64,000 nucleotides of DNA from Xanthobacteraceae bacterium. Lineage in GTDB: Bacteria > Pseudomonadota > Alphaproteobacteria > Rhizobiales > Xanthobacteraceae. Under the pieces are notes generated by a model. It was not told where the DNA came from. It worked only from the letters and a program-made list of their open reading frames with translations, and made no database searches. The position numbers were made by a program, and so were the translations under genes. Positions within the stretch are counted from its first letter, which is position 1. Each line of letters begins with the position of its first letter. Shown here one piece after another: positions 35,170-43,885 of the stretch. The DNA lies in NCBI GenBank assembly GCA_029266425.1, contig JAQSWY010000006.1, positions 84,888-148,887 of the forward strand. The letters run 5' to 3'.

Positions 35170-36195
35170 TCATTCGAAGGCCGAGCAGACGCCGCCGACC
35201 AGATTGTGGGCGAGCAGCCGCTCGGTGGACAGCTCCATCGCCGGCGCGATCACCTCGCGCATGGCCTCCAGCATGCTCGCGATCATGGCGCGATGGACGC
35301 GCACGGCGGCTTCGGCTTCCGCGGCGGTCACCTGCTGGAAGCGGATGATATCACCCGGGCGCCGCTGGCCCAGGAGCGCGAGGTCGGGCGAGATGACGGT
35401 GGCGATCTTCGGATAGCCGCCGGTGGTCTGGCGGTCGGCGAGCAGCACCAGCGGCCGGCCGTTCCCGGGCACCTGGATGCTGCCGTTCATGATGCCGTCG
35501 GAGACGATGTTGAAGCCGTCCGCAAGCTCGATCGTCGGTCCGTCGAGCTGGGAACCCATGCGGTCGGTCTTCTCCGTCACCCGATAGTCGGAGCCGAGGA
35601 AGGTTTCGATGCCAGCGGGCGTAAAATAATCGTCCTGAGGCCCGAGCACGACGCGAATGGCCTTGGTGCTCGCCGGCCGATGCTCCGGCGGCAGCGCCAG
35701 CAGCGCTCCGTGCGGTGCGCCATTCAGCGCCAGCCGGTCGCCGGTCCGCAGTGCGCGTCCCTCTAGCCCGCCGATGGCTGAGCGCGAATGGGTGGAGAGG
35801 CTGCCGAGCGTCGGCGCCACCGCAAGGCCGCCGGCGATGGCGAGATAGCCACGCATGCCGCTCTTCGCGCCGCCGATTTCGATGCGGTCGCCATCCTTCA
35901 GCTCATGAGCCCGCCAGCCCTCCGCCGGCTGGCCATTGATGGCGAGCGGCATCTCTGCGCCGGCGAGCGCGAGGCGGCAGCGCTCGGCCTTCACCGTGGC
36001 GGCAAGTCCGAGCATGGTCATCTCGATCACTGCCTCACCCCGGGCATTGCCGACCAGCGCATTGGCGGCCTGCATCGAAACCGTGTCCATGGCGCCGGAC
36101 GCCGAGATGCCGAAATGCTGATAGCCGAAGCGGCCGAAATCCTGGAGGCTGGAGAACAGGCCCGGACGTTCGATGAGGAGATGGCCGCCGCTCAT
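35170..36195 (-). CDS. pxpC: 5-oxoprolinase subunit C (biotin-dependent carboxyltransferase family)
   Basis: The 341-residue protein carries the KipA/PxpC signature ERPGLFSSLQDFGRFGYQ near 8-25, followed by GISASGAMD. It also has VLGPQDDYF near 196 and LLADRQTTGGYPKIATV near 268. The start MSGGHLLIE overlaps the pxpB stop by four bases. With PxpB it activates 5-oxoproline, probably by phosphorylation, for hydrolysis by PxpA. Confidence 0.92.
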   Translation of the reverse strand: MSGGHLLIERPGLFSSLQDFGRFGYQHFGISASGAMDTVSMQAANALVGNARGEAVIEMTMLGLAATVKAERCRLALAGAEMPLAINGQPAEGWRAHELKDGDRIEIGGAKSGMRGYLAIAGGLAVAPTLGSLSTHSRSAIGGLEGRALRTGDRLALNGAPHGALLALPPEHRPASTKAIRVVLGPQDDYFTPAGIETFLGSDYRVTEKTDRMGSQLDGPTIELADGFNIVSDGIMNGSIQVPGNGRPLVLLADRQTTGGYPKIATVISPDLALLGQRRPGDIIRFQQVTAAEAEAAVRVHRAMIASMLEAMREVIAPAMELSTERLLAHNLVGGVCSAFE

Positions 36196-36935
36196 CGGGC
36201 CGCCTCCCAGCTTGCCACTTCGGCGCCGGCCTCGGCGAGGGCGCACATGTCGCGATAATCGCCAGGCGTCACCGGCGTGAAGCGGATGATGTCGCCGGCG
36301 GCGAACAGGAACGGCTTCTCGGTGCGGCGCGGATCATAGGAGCGCACCGGGGTTCGGCCGATGAGGTGCCAGCCGCTCGGTATCTCCAGCGGCGGCGAGA
36401 TGGCGGTCTGCTGGCCGCCGATGGAGATGCTGCGCGGCGGCGTCTTCAGGCGCGGATCGGTGCGCCGGCTGGTGTGGATCGCCTCCGGCAGTCCGCCGAG
36501 ATAGGCGAAGCCCGGCGCGAAACCGATCATGTAGACGCGATACTCCGCGCCGGAATGCAGCGCGACCACCTCTTCTGGCATCAGCTTATGGGTGCGCGCG
36601 ACCCCTTCGAGGTCGACGCCATGTTCGCCGCCATAGAGCACAGGCACCCGCCAATAGCCCTCCCGCTTGCTCGCCGCCAGGCGCGGCGGCCACAGCTTGC
36701 CGATCTCGTCGCGTAGCGTGGCACGCGGAAGCGCAAGCGGATCGAACAGGATCAGCAGCGAACGATAGGTCGGCACGATCTCGATGATGCCGGCGAGCGC
36801 CAGCCCGCCGAGCGCATCGCCGAGCGCGATCACCAGCCGGTTCGTCCTTTCGCTGATCGCGCTGCCGAGCTCGACCACAAGGCCGCCATCGCCCGCATCG
36901 AGCAGGCGGGGCATAGCGGGCGGATCCTCATGCAT
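36192..36935 (-). CDS. pxpB: 5-oxoprolinase subunit B (KipI/allophanate hydrolase subunit 1 family)
   Basis: The 247-residue protein has the KipI-family signature YMIGFAPGFAYLGGLPEAIH near 131-150, with LKTPPRSISIGGQQTAI near 158 and IPSGWHLIGRTPV near 182. Several ATGs lie close together; I chose 36935 because GGAAGA precedes it at proper spacing. It is the first gene of the pxpBCA operon and divergent from the DUF1989 gene. The complete three-subunit set supports conversion of 5-oxoproline to glutamate. Confidence 0.9.
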   Translation of the reverse strand: MHEDPPAMPRLLDAGDGGLVVELGSAISERTNRLVIALGDALGGLALAGIIEIVPTYRSLLILFDPLALPRATLRDEIGKLWPPRLAASKREGYWRVPVLYGGEHGVDLEGVARTHKLMPEEVVALHSGAEYRVYMIGFAPGFAYLGGLPEAIHTSRRTDPRLKTPPRSISIGGQQTAISPPLEIPSGWHLIGRTPVRSYDPRRTEKPFLFAAGDIIRFTPVTPGDYRDMCALAEAGAEVASWEAAR

Positions 36936-37285
36936 GCGCATTCTTCCATCAATCAAGGCAACCTTGTCCCGCCAATACCAGATGCGTGCCAGCGGCCCTC
37001 GGCCGGCTTGCGCCAGACTGCCGGCGGCACCCGGCGAGGCATTGGCGCTGCTGGCGGAGAGCCTGTCGAGGAGGGCAGCATCTGTTTCGGACGCCGCCGC
37101 CCTTGATCGCCGCTTTTGAGGTCCGCGTACGCCCCGCGCTCACCATTTGAGCAAGTCCTGCCAAAAAATTCCACTTGAATTCCGATGGTATACCCAACAG
37201 CATCATGAAGTTATAGCAAGCGTCGGCAATCCGGCGTAGCCTTTGGGCAGCCGCGGTTGGCTTCGCCTCCGATCGAGGGAACAGC
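36936..37285. promoter_or_regulatory. Divergent promoter region, pxpBCA and DUF1989 operons
   Basis: The 350-base gap has no supported gene. It turns AT-richer toward the right (37150-37220). GGTATACC at 37187-37194 is a palindrome of the type bound by FCD-family GntR regulators and lies 92 bases before the DUF1989 start. The GntR protein encoded at 41294 would be the nearest candidate, but nothing in the sequence proves it. Confidence 0.45.
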
Positions 37286-37915
37286 ATGGATTACCGGATC
37301 GACGATTCCTTCGTGCTGCCGGCGGGTTACGGCAAGGCGGTGCGCGTGAGGGCGGGCCAGCGGCTGCGCCTCACCAACCCTTTCGGCACCCAGGCCATCG
37401 ATTTCTGGGCCTTCCTCGATCGCGATACCTACGAATTCATCTCGACCGATAATTTCCGGTCCTTCCACAGCACCATCTTCGCCACCACCGACACGGCGCT
37501 GGTCAGCACCCGTCGCCGGCCGCTGGTGACGATCGTGGAGGATACGTCCTCCGGCAAGCACGACACGCTGCTGTGCGCCTGCAATGCCGATATCTATCGC
37601 CAGCTCGGCGTCGAGGGCTACCACCGCAGCTGCGCCGACAACATGCACGAGGCGCTCGGCGAACTGTCGATCAAGATGCCGTTCACCCCGTCGCCGGTGA
37701 ACCTCTTCATGTGCGTCGCGGTGCGCGCCGACGGCTCGCTCGATCGGCTGCTTCCGGCCTCGAAGCCTGGTTCCTATGTGGTGCTGCAGGCCGAGGACGA
37801 TGTCGTCATGGCCTTCTCCTGCTGCCCGCAGGACGTCACCACCATCAACGGCGCGGATCGCACGCCGCGTGACTGCGGGATCGAGATCCTTACCCCCGTC
37901 GCCGGAGCCGCCTGA
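37286..37915 (+). CDS. DUF1989 (urea carboxylase-associated) family protein
   Basis: The 209-residue protein matches DUF1989: NPFGTQAIDFWAFL near 31, STDNFRSFHSTIF near 52, CACNADIYRQLGVEGYHRSC near 96-115, and conserved cysteines in that segment. This family occurs beside urea carboxylase and guanidine/ureido pathways; its biochemical role is not settled. The stop overlaps the ATPase start by one base, so it is co-translated with the amino-acid importer. GGGAACAGC precedes the ATG. Confidence 0.88.
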   Translation: MDYRIDDSFVLPAGYGKAVRVRAGQRLRLTNPFGTQAIDFWAFLDRDTYEFISTDNFRSFHSTIFATTDTALVSTRRRPLVTIVEDTSSGKHDTLLCACNADIYRQLGVEGYHRSCADNMHEALGELSIKMPFTPSPVNLFMCVAVRADGSLDRLLPASKPGSYVVLQAEDDVVMAFSCCPQDVTTINGADRTPRDCGIEILTPVAGAA

Positions 37916-38733
37916 TGGAAGGCGAACCCCTCATCCGCATTCGCGACCTGCGCAAGAGCTTCGGCGTGCACGAGGTGCTGAAGGGGATCTCGGTCGATGT
38001 CCATGCCGGCGAGGTGGTGTCGATCATCGGCGCCTCCGGGTCGGGCAAGAGCACCTTCCTGCGCTGCGTGAACGTGCTGGAGCGGCCCAATGCCGGCACC
38101 ATGCAGTTCGGCGGCTTCAACTTCGATTTCTCCGAGGGCGCGAAGCGCCAGCCGACCGCAGGCCAGCTGCGCGAACTGCGCACCAACATCGGAATGGTGT
38201 TCCAGAGCTACAATCTCTGGCCGCACATGACGGTGCTGGAGAACGTCATCGAGGCGCCGATCCGGGTGAAGGGCGTGAAGCCCGCTGACGCCATCGCCCA
38301 TGCCGAGACGCTGCTCGCCCGCATCGGCCTTGCGGAGAAGCGCCACGCCTATCCCTCCAAGCTCTCCGGCGGCCAGCAGCAGCGCGTCGCCATCGTCCGC
38401 GCGCTCGCCATGGCGCCGAAGCTGATGCTGTTCGACGAGGTGACCTCGGCGCTCGATCCGGAACTGGTCGGCGAGGTGCTCTCGCTGATGGCGGCGCTGG
38501 CAACCGAGGGCATGACCATGCTGCTCGTCACCCACGAGATCGGCTTCGCCCGCGAGGTCAGCAACCGCACCATCTTCTTCGACAATGGCGTCGTTGCCGA
38601 GGACGGTTCGCCGCGCGAGGTGCTGCGCGAGCCGAAGAGCGACCGGCTCCGCCAGTTCCTCAAGCGCGTGCTGCACGAGGACGCCTGGCAGCACGGCGCG
38701 CAACCGCCGCTCCAGATCGCAGGTGACGCATGA
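37915..38733 (+). CDS. Amino-acid ABC transporter ATP-binding protein (third system)
   Basis: The 272-residue ATPase has Walker A GASGSGKSTFL near 40, Q-loop VFQSYNLWPHMTVLEN near 98, signature [13 protein letters not shown] near 152 and Walker [16 protein letters not shown] near 172. The usual EPTSALD is EVTSALD here, a tolerated change. H-loop LVTHEIGF lies near 211. It belongs to the HisP/GlnQ branch. It overlaps DUF1989 upstream and the permease downstream, so all are one transcript. Confidence 0.92.
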   Translation: MEGEPLIRIRDLRKSFGVHEVLKGISVDVHAGEVVSIIGASGSGKSTFLRCVNVLERPNAGTMQFGGFNFDFSEGAKRQPTAGQLRELRTNIGMVFQSYNLWPHMTVLENVIEAPIRVKGVKPADAIAHAETLLARIGLAEKRHAYPSKLSGGQQQRVAIVRALAMAPKLMLFDEVTSALDPELVGEVLSLMAALATEGMTMLLVTHEIGFAREVSNRTIFFDNGVVAEDGSPREVLREPKSDRLRQFLKRVLHEDAWQHGAQPPLQIAGDA

Positions 38734-39389
38734 TCGCCGCTTGGTGGGAAGGCTTCGCGCCCTATGTGCCGGGTTTCCTCAATGCCAGCTGGCTGGTGCT
38801 GGTGCTCTCGCTGCTCGCTATCCTGGTGAGCTGGGTCTTCGGGCTGCTGGCCGCGCTCGGCAAGGCCTCGCGCTTCGCGGCGCTTCGGCAAGCGAGCAAT
38901 TTCTACATCTGGTTCATCCGCGGCACGCCGACCCTGATCCAGATCTTCATCGTCTATTTCGGCTTCCCGCAAATCGGCATCCGCCTCTCGCCCTTCGTCG
39001 CCGGCGTGCTGGCGCTCGGCTTCAATGGCGGCGCCTATATCGCCGAGATCGTCCGCGCCGGCCTGCTCTCTATCCCCAAGGGGCAGATGGAATCGGCGCA
39101 GGCGCTCGGTATGAGCCGCCTGCATCTGATGTCGCGCATCATATTGCCTCAAGTGTTCCGGGTGATCCTGCCGCCGGTGACGAACGAGGCGATCACCATG
39201 GTCAAGAACACCTCGCTGCTCTCGACCATCACCGTGGTCGAGCTGACGCTCTATTCGCAGACCATCATCGCCACCACCTTTCGTCCGTTCGAGTTCTACA
39301 TCGCCACCGCCATCATCTATCTCCTGATGACCACGATCATCTCGCAGGGGGCGGGGCATATGGAGCGCCATTATGCCCGCTCGGTTTAG
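38730..39389 (+). CDS. Amino-acid ABC transporter permease (third system)
   Basis: The 219-residue permease has FIRGTPTLIQIFIVYFGFP near 66 and the EAA loop KGQMESAQALGMSRLHLMSR near 116-135. The ATG overlaps the ATPase stop by four bases. Only one permease gene is present, so it probably forms a homodimer. The ureohydrolase gene begins 12 bases after its stop. Confidence 0.92.
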   Translation: MIAAWWEGFAPYVPGFLNASWLVLVLSLLAILVSWVFGLLAALGKASRFAALRQASNFYIWFIRGTPTLIQIFIVYFGFPQIGIRLSPFVAGVLALGFNGGAYIAEIVRAGLLSIPKGQMESAQALGMSRLHLMSRIILPQVFRVILPPVTNEAITMVKNTSLLSTITVVELTLYSQTIIATTFRPFEFYIATAIIYLLMTTIISQGAGHMERHYARSV

Positions 39390-39401
39390 GAGGACGCGCC
39401 A

Positions 39402-40346
39402 ATGAGCGTGCTGCCGATCGACTCGCTGGAGACGCCGCGCTTCTGCGGCGTGCCGACCTTCATGCGCCTGCCGCAGGCGACGAGCCTTGAGGGGATCGAC
39501 GCGGCCATCATCGGCCTGCCGTCGGATTCCGGCGCGCCCTTCCGCACCGGCGCCCGCTTCGCACCGAACGCGGTGCGCGCCATGTCGATCATGCTGCGCC
39601 CGATCAATCCGTACCGGAACATCCATGTGTTCGAGCGGCTGCGCTGCGTCGATGCGGGCGATGCCGCCGTGGTGCCGGGCTATCTCGAAGAATCGCTCGC
39701 GCGGCTCGAGGCTTCGGTGCGCGCGCTGGTCGACGCCGGGGTGACGCCGTTTGGTATTGGCGGCGACCATTCGGTCACGCTCGCCGGGCTGCGTGCGGTG
39801 GCGGCGAAGCACGGGCCGCTGGCGCTGATCCAGTTCGATTCCCACAGCGACACCTGGGACAAGTATTTCGCCGGCAAGAAATACAGCGCCGGCACGCCGT
39901 TCCGCCGCGCCGTGGAGGAGGGCATCGTCGCGCCCGAGCATTCGATCCAGGTCGGCATGCGCGGCTCGCTGTTCATGCCGGACGATGTCAACCAGTCGGT
40001 GGAGCTCGGCTATGAGGTCGTCACCACCGACCAGATGTTCGAGATGGGCATTCCGGCGCTGGCGAAGCGCATTGCGGCGCGCACCAATGGGCGTCCGGCC
40101 TACCTGACCTTCGATCTCGATTTCATCGATCCGGCTTTCGCCCCTGCGGTGCAGACCCCCGAGGCTGGCGGGCCGAGCGCGCGCGAGACGCTCGACGTGC
40201 TGCGGCGGCTCGACGGCATCAATCTCGTCGGCTGCGACGTCGTCGAGCTCAGCCCGATGTTCGACGGGCCGGCGCAGACCACCGCGCTGCTGGCGGCCAC
40301 CGTGATGGCCGAACTGCTGGCGCTGCGCGCCGCGGTGAAATCCTGA
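39402..40346 (+). CDS. Agmatinase/arginase-family ureohydrolase
   Basis: The 314-residue protein has the full binuclear manganese site: His123 in GIGGDHSVT, Asp146, His148 and Asp150 in FDSHSDTWD, and Asp238 and Asp240 in TFDLDFIDPAFAP. It is preceded by the substrate-shaping GLPSDSGAPFRTGARFAPNA near 38-57 typical of agmatinase-like members. These enzymes split a guanidino group to urea plus an amine. Agmatine, guanidinobutyrate, guanidinopropionate or another guanidino acid is possible. It sits inside an amino-acid importer operon with DUF1989, so the imported substrate probably carries a guanidino group. Confidence 0.88.
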   Translation: MSVLPIDSLETPRFCGVPTFMRLPQATSLEGIDAAIIGLPSDSGAPFRTGARFAPNAVRAMSIMLRPINPYRNIHVFERLRCVDAGDAAVVPGYLEESLARLEASVRALVDAGVTPFGIGGDHSVTLAGLRAVAAKHGPLALIQFDSHSDTWDKYFAGKKYSAGTPFRRAVEEGIVAPEHSIQVGMRGSLFMPDDVNQSVELGYEVVTTDQMFEMGIPALAKRIAARTNGRPAYLTFDLDFIDPAFAPAVQTPEAGGPSARETLDVLRRLDGINLVGCDVVELSPMFDGPAQTTALLAATVMAELLALRAAVKS

Positions 40347-40445
40347 GAGGGGGGCGTGCTCGCGCTCCCCTTCATGAGCGGACCGGTGCCGTCCCGGCGG
40401 CCCGTTGAATACCGACGAAACGCAGACGACAGAGGGGATAAACAC

Positions 40446-41234
40446 ATGCGTCTGACATTGCTTCCCGTGCTCGCCGCCGCTCTCGTCGGCGGCCTCATCA
40501 GCGGGTCCGCTAGCGCCGCGGACCTCGAACTCGTCCGTCCCGGCAAGCTGCTGGTGGCGACCGAGGGCACCTATCCGCCCTTCAGCATGCGCGCGCCCGA
40601 CGGCCAGCTCGACGGCCTCGAGGTCCGCGTCAGCAAGGAGGTCGCGAAGCGGCTCGGCCTCGAATACGAGCCAGTCGTCATCAAGTGGGAGGCGCTGCTC
40701 GTCGGCCTCGCCGCCGACCAGTACGACTACGCCTCCGCCGCCATGGACATCACCGCCGAGCGCCAGAAGCAGGTGACGTTTGCCGATGGCTGGCTGGAAT
40801 CCGGCGGTCGCATCGTCACCAAGAAGGATTCGCCGATCAAGGCGCCGGCCGACATCAAGGGCAAGACGGTGGGCGTGCTGGTCTCCTCGACCTGGCAGAA
40901 GCTCGCCGAGGACCGCGGCGCCACCGCCAAGGCCTACAAGGCGGAATCCGATGCGTTGCAGGATCTGGTGAACGGCAATATCGACGCGGTGATCACCGAT
41001 TCGATCGCCGCGGCCTATGCGATCGAAGCCTCCAAGCTGCCGCTGGTCATGGTCGATGAGTATCTCAGCCACATCCAGAAGGGCTTCCCCTTCAAGAAGG
41101 GCAAGCCGAACCTGGTCAAGGCGGTCAACAAGGCGTTGGCCGACATGATCGCCGACGGCACCTATGCCAAGCTCACCACGCCGCTCATCGGCTATTCCCC
41201 CGTCCCGAAGGATCCGATCAAGAGCCAGTTCTGA
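40446..41234 (+). CDS. Amino-acid ABC transporter solute-binding protein (third system)
   Basis: The 262-residue periplasmic protein has a Sec signal (residues 1-24, ending SASA) and the SBP_bac_3 fold: ATEGTYPPFSMRAPDGQLDG near 38-57, KWEALLVGLAADQYDYASAA near 79-98 and TAERQKQVTFADGW near 102. I chose ATG 40446; the longer ORF begins in the gap. It completes the importer with the ATPase and permease upstream of the ureohydrolase. Confidence 0.92.
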   Translation: MRLTLLPVLAAALVGGLISGSASAADLELVRPGKLLVATEGTYPPFSMRAPDGQLDGLEVRVSKEVAKRLGLEYEPVVIKWEALLVGLAADQYDYASAAMDITAERQKQVTFADGWLESGGRIVTKKDSPIKAPADIKGKTVGVLVSSTWQKLAEDRGATAKAYKAESDALQDLVNGNIDAVITDSIAAAYAIEASKLPLVMVDEYLSHIQKGFPFKKGKPNLVKAVNKALADMIADGTYAKLTTPLIGYSPVPKDPIKSQF

Positions 41235-41247
41235 TCATCCCGACCGG

Positions 41248-41275
41248 CCCGGTCGCGCCAAGGCGCGGCCGGGCG
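41248..41275 (+). terminator. Hairpin after the third solute-binding gene
   Basis: gcccggtcgcgcc (41248-41260) pairs with ggcgcggccgggc (41263-41275) with one G-T wobble and a 2-base gap. It starts 14 bases after the stop codon. There is no T-run. Confidence 0.5.
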
Positions 41276-41293
41276 TCAGCCGCAGAGCGCCGC

Positions 41294-41974
41294 ATGTCCA
41301 ATCCCGCACCACGAACGCCCGTCGCCGGCCCGCTGGAAGAGCGCGAGGAAAGCCTCAGCCAGATGGCCTATAACGACCTGCTGGACCGGCTGATCAAGCG
41401 CGAGATCCCGATCGGCTCCGTGCTGCAGGAGCGCCGCCTCGCCGAGGCGCTGGCTATCTCCCGCACCCCGGTGCGCGATGCGCTCAACCGGCTGGAGAGC
41501 GAGGGCTTCATCACGCGGAAGCCCGGCGGCATGCTGATCGTCAAGGAGTTCTCCACCCGCGAGCTGATCGAGACGCTGCATGTCCGTCAGGTGCTGGAGA
41601 TGGAGGGCGTCAGGCTCGCCACCGGCCGCATCCCGCCCGCCGAGCTCGACGAGGTGGAGGCCGCGATCCGCGCGCTCTTGGGCGCGGACGAGCGCAGCGC
41701 TGAACAAGACTGGGAAGTCGACAGCCGCTTCCATCGCATGATCGCCGAGAAGAGCGGCAATGCCGTGCTCGCCAAGCACATCCAGGATCTCCGGGTGAAG
41801 ACGCACATGTTCAACATGGACCGCGTCCCCGAACGCTTCGAGATCGGCCATCGCGAGCATCTCGCCATCATCGAGGCACTGCGCCGCGGCGACCGCGACG
41901 CTGCCCGCGCCGGCATCCAGGCTCACATCGAGAACGTCAAGCTGAGCATCATCGAGAAGCTCCGCACCATCTGA
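41294..41974 (+). CDS. GntR-family (FCD) transcriptional regulator
   Basis: The 226-residue protein has a winged helix (LQERRLAEALAISRTPVRDA near 44-63, NRLESEGFI) and an FCD domain whose metal ligands likely include DSRFHRMIAEKSGN near 142 and HREHLAIIEAL near 186. It lies between the ureohydrolase/importer operon and the aldolase-SDR-dehydrogenase-amidohydrolase set and probably controls one or both. Confidence 0.9.
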   Translation: MSNPAPRTPVAGPLEEREESLSQMAYNDLLDRLIKREIPIGSVLQERRLAEALAISRTPVRDALNRLESEGFITRKPGGMLIVKEFSTRELIETLHVRQVLEMEGVRLATGRIPPAELDEVEAAIRALLGADERSAEQDWEVDSRFHRMIAEKSGNAVLAKHIQDLRVKTHMFNMDRVPERFEIGHREHLAIIEALRRGDRDAARAGIQAHIENVKLSIIEKLRTI

Positions 41975-41994
41975 GGAACTGCTGAGGAACGACC

Positions 41995-42927
41995 ATGGCG
42001 GCTGAAAAGATCAATGAGCGGACCCGCGGCGTCTACATCATCTCGCCGACGCCCTTCACCGAGACCGGGGAGATCGACTATGCGAGCACGGATTCGCTGA
42101 TCGATTTCTATTTCGAGACTGGCGTCACCGGGATCACCATCCTCGGTGTGCTCGGCGAGGCGCCGAAGCTGGCGCCGACCGAAGCCCGCGCCTTCCTCGA
42201 ACATGTCATGAAGCGCGTCGACGGCCGCAAGCCGATCGTAGTCGGCGCCAGCAATCCCGGCACCGACAATCTGGTGCGCTTCGCCAGGGAGGCGATGGAC
42301 CTCGGCGCCGCCGGCCTGATGATCGCCCCGCAGGCCGGGTTGAAGACCGACGATCAGGTCTTCTCCTATTGGGACGGGGTGCTGAGCCGGCTCGGCCCGG
42401 ACATCCCGGTCTGCTACCAGGACTATCCGCAGACCACGAATACGGTGAGCTCGGTCTCGGTACTGCACCGGCTGATCGACGTCTTCCCGAACTTCGTCAT
42501 GCTGAAGCACGAGGAAAGCCCCGGCCTGACCAAGATCACCCGCATGCGCGAGCGCTCGGACAAGGGCGACGGCCGGCGGGTCAGCATACTCGTCGGCAAT
42601 GGCGGTCTCTATCTGCCGCAGGAGCTCAGGCGCGGCGTCGACGGCGCCATGACCGGCTTCGCCTATCCGGAAATGCTGGTCGGCGTCTGCGAGAAGTTTT
42701 TCGCCGGCGATGTCGAGGGTGCGGAGGACCTGTTCGACCTCTATCTGCCGATCCTGCGGCACGAGCAGCAGATGGGCTTCGGTCTTGCTGTGCGCAAGGA
42801 AGTGCTGCGGCGGCGCGGCGCCATCAAATGCTCCGATACCCGCCATCCCGGCCCGAAGCTTTCCGCCCGCGATCATCAGGAGATCGGCGAGCTGATGACG
42901 CGCCTCGAACGCAAGCTGGAGGGCTGA
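41995..42927 (+). CDS. Dihydrodipicolinate synthase (DapA)-family aldolase/lyase
   Basis: The 310-residue TIM barrel has a [14 protein letters not shown] loop near 51-64 (the GxxGE motif), tyrosine in [13 protein letters not shown] near 140-152 and the Schiff-base lysine Lys171 in [11 protein letters not shown]. DapA-family members cleave or dehydrate 2-oxo acids through a lysine imine. The motifs are unlike the HypD-type protein at 60075, so the two are not duplicates. The start at 41995 has GAGGAACG before it. Substrate unknown. Confidence 0.85.
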   Translation: MAAEKINERTRGVYIISPTPFTETGEIDYASTDSLIDFYFETGVTGITILGVLGEAPKLAPTEARAFLEHVMKRVDGRKPIVVGASNPGTDNLVRFAREAMDLGAAGLMIAPQAGLKTDDQVFSYWDGVLSRLGPDIPVCYQDYPQTTNTVSSVSVLHRLIDVFPNFVMLKHEESPGLTKITRMRERSDKGDGRRVSILVGNGGLYLPQELRRGVDGAMTGFAYPEMLVGVCEKFFAGDVEGAEDLFDLYLPILRHEQQMGFGLAVRKEVLRRRGAIKCSDTRHPGPKLSARDHQEIGELMTRLERKLEG

Positions 42928-42931
42928 GCCC

Positions 42932-43711
42932 ATGGATCTCGGATTGAAGGGACGCACCGCCCTGGTGCTCGGATCGAGCCGTGGGCTCGGCCTCGCCATC
43001 GCGCAGACACTGGCGGCGGAAGGCGCCAGCGTCATCCTCGCCGGGCGCACCATCGCGGCGCTGGAGGAGGCCGCCGCCGGCATCCGCGCCACGGGCGGCG
43101 CGGCCTCGACCCAGCTGCTCGATCTCGCCGACCGCGCCTCGGTGCTGTCGGCGCTCGATGCCCTGGAGGGCCAGCCGATCGACATACTGGTCAACAACAG
43201 CGGCGGCCCGCCGCCGGGCCCCATCTCGGCGGTGGCACCGGAGGTGTGGAGCCGCCAGTTCGAGACCATGGTGAGCGCCATCTTCCTGGTGACCTCGCGC
43301 CTTTTGCCCGGCATGCGCGCCCGCAAGTTCGGCCGCGTCGTCAATGTGGTTTCCTCCGGCGTGGCGCAGCCGATCCCCAATCTCGGCATCTCCAATGCGC
43401 TCCGCGCCTCCATCGTCGGCTGGGCCAAGACGCTGGCCGCCGAGGTCGCGGCCGAGGGCGTCACGGTGAACTCGGTGTTGCCCGGCCGCATCCACACCCA
43501 GCGGGTCGACGAGCTCGACGCCGCGGCGGCGACCCGCACCGGCGCGAGCGTGGAGTCTGTCGCCGAGGCCTCGAAGGCCACCATCCCGATGGGCCGCTAC
43601 GGCACCCCGCAGGAATTCGCCGACGTCGTCGCCTTCCTCGCAAGCGCGCGGGCGAGCTATGTCACCGGCTCGACCGTGCGCGTCGACGGCGGCGCGATCC
43701 GGGGCATCTGA
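42932..43711 (+). CDS. SDR-family protein with altered catalytic motif
   Basis: The 259-residue protein has the SDR fold: [17 protein letters not shown] near 11-27, a [10 protein letters not shown] motif near 88 in place of NNAG, and VVSSG near 139. The YxxxK dyad is replaced: the aligned segment is [15 protein letters not shown] near 150, putting Ser154 and Arg158 at those places. This variant is known among bacterial SDRs annotated as FabG-like, but the chemistry is unclear. A shared operon with the DapA-family protein (four-base gap) suggests the two act in one pathway. Confidence 0.85.
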   Translation: MDLGLKGRTALVLGSSRGLGLAIAQTLAAEGASVILAGRTIAALEEAAAGIRATGGAASTQLLDLADRASVLSALDALEGQPIDILVNNSGGPPPGPISAVAPEVWSRQFETMVSAIFLVTSRLLPGMRARKFGRVVNVVSSGVAQPIPNLGISNALRASIVGWAKTLAAEVAAEGVTVNSVLPGRIHTQRVDELDAAAATRTGASVESVAEASKATIPMGRYGTPQEFADVVAFLASARASYVTGSTVRVDGGAIRGI

Positions 43712-43728
43712 AACTTGCCCGGGACCTT

Positions 43729-43834
43729 CCTCTCCCCGTTGGGGAGAGGTGGCGCGAAGCGGGTCGGTGAGGGGGAACACGATTGCGGAGCGGCGAGAGC
43801 CCCTCACCCTAACCCTCTCCCCAATGGGGAGAGG
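43729..43834. repeat. Palindromic intergenic repeat (family C)
   Basis: The outer arms cctctccccgttggggagag and ctctccccaatggggagagg are themselves palindromic. The inner ggtcggtgaggggg matches gagcccctcaccct in reverse. The roughly 106-base element is unlike family A and fills most of the gap before the 2-hydroxyacid dehydrogenase. Similar elements are common in Rhizobiales intergenic DNA. Confidence 0.7.
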
Positions 43835-43885
43835 AGAAGCCCGGCGAAAGCCTCCTCTGCAATGCCTTCTGACCGAGTCCTCGGC

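Noticed and set aside
38349..41072. A 907-codon open frame on the minus strand
   Set aside because: It is antisense to four well-supported genes (ATPase, permease, ureohydrolase, solute-binding protein). Its translation is low-complexity Arg/Ala/Asp/His-rich, typical of GC-rich shadow frames.
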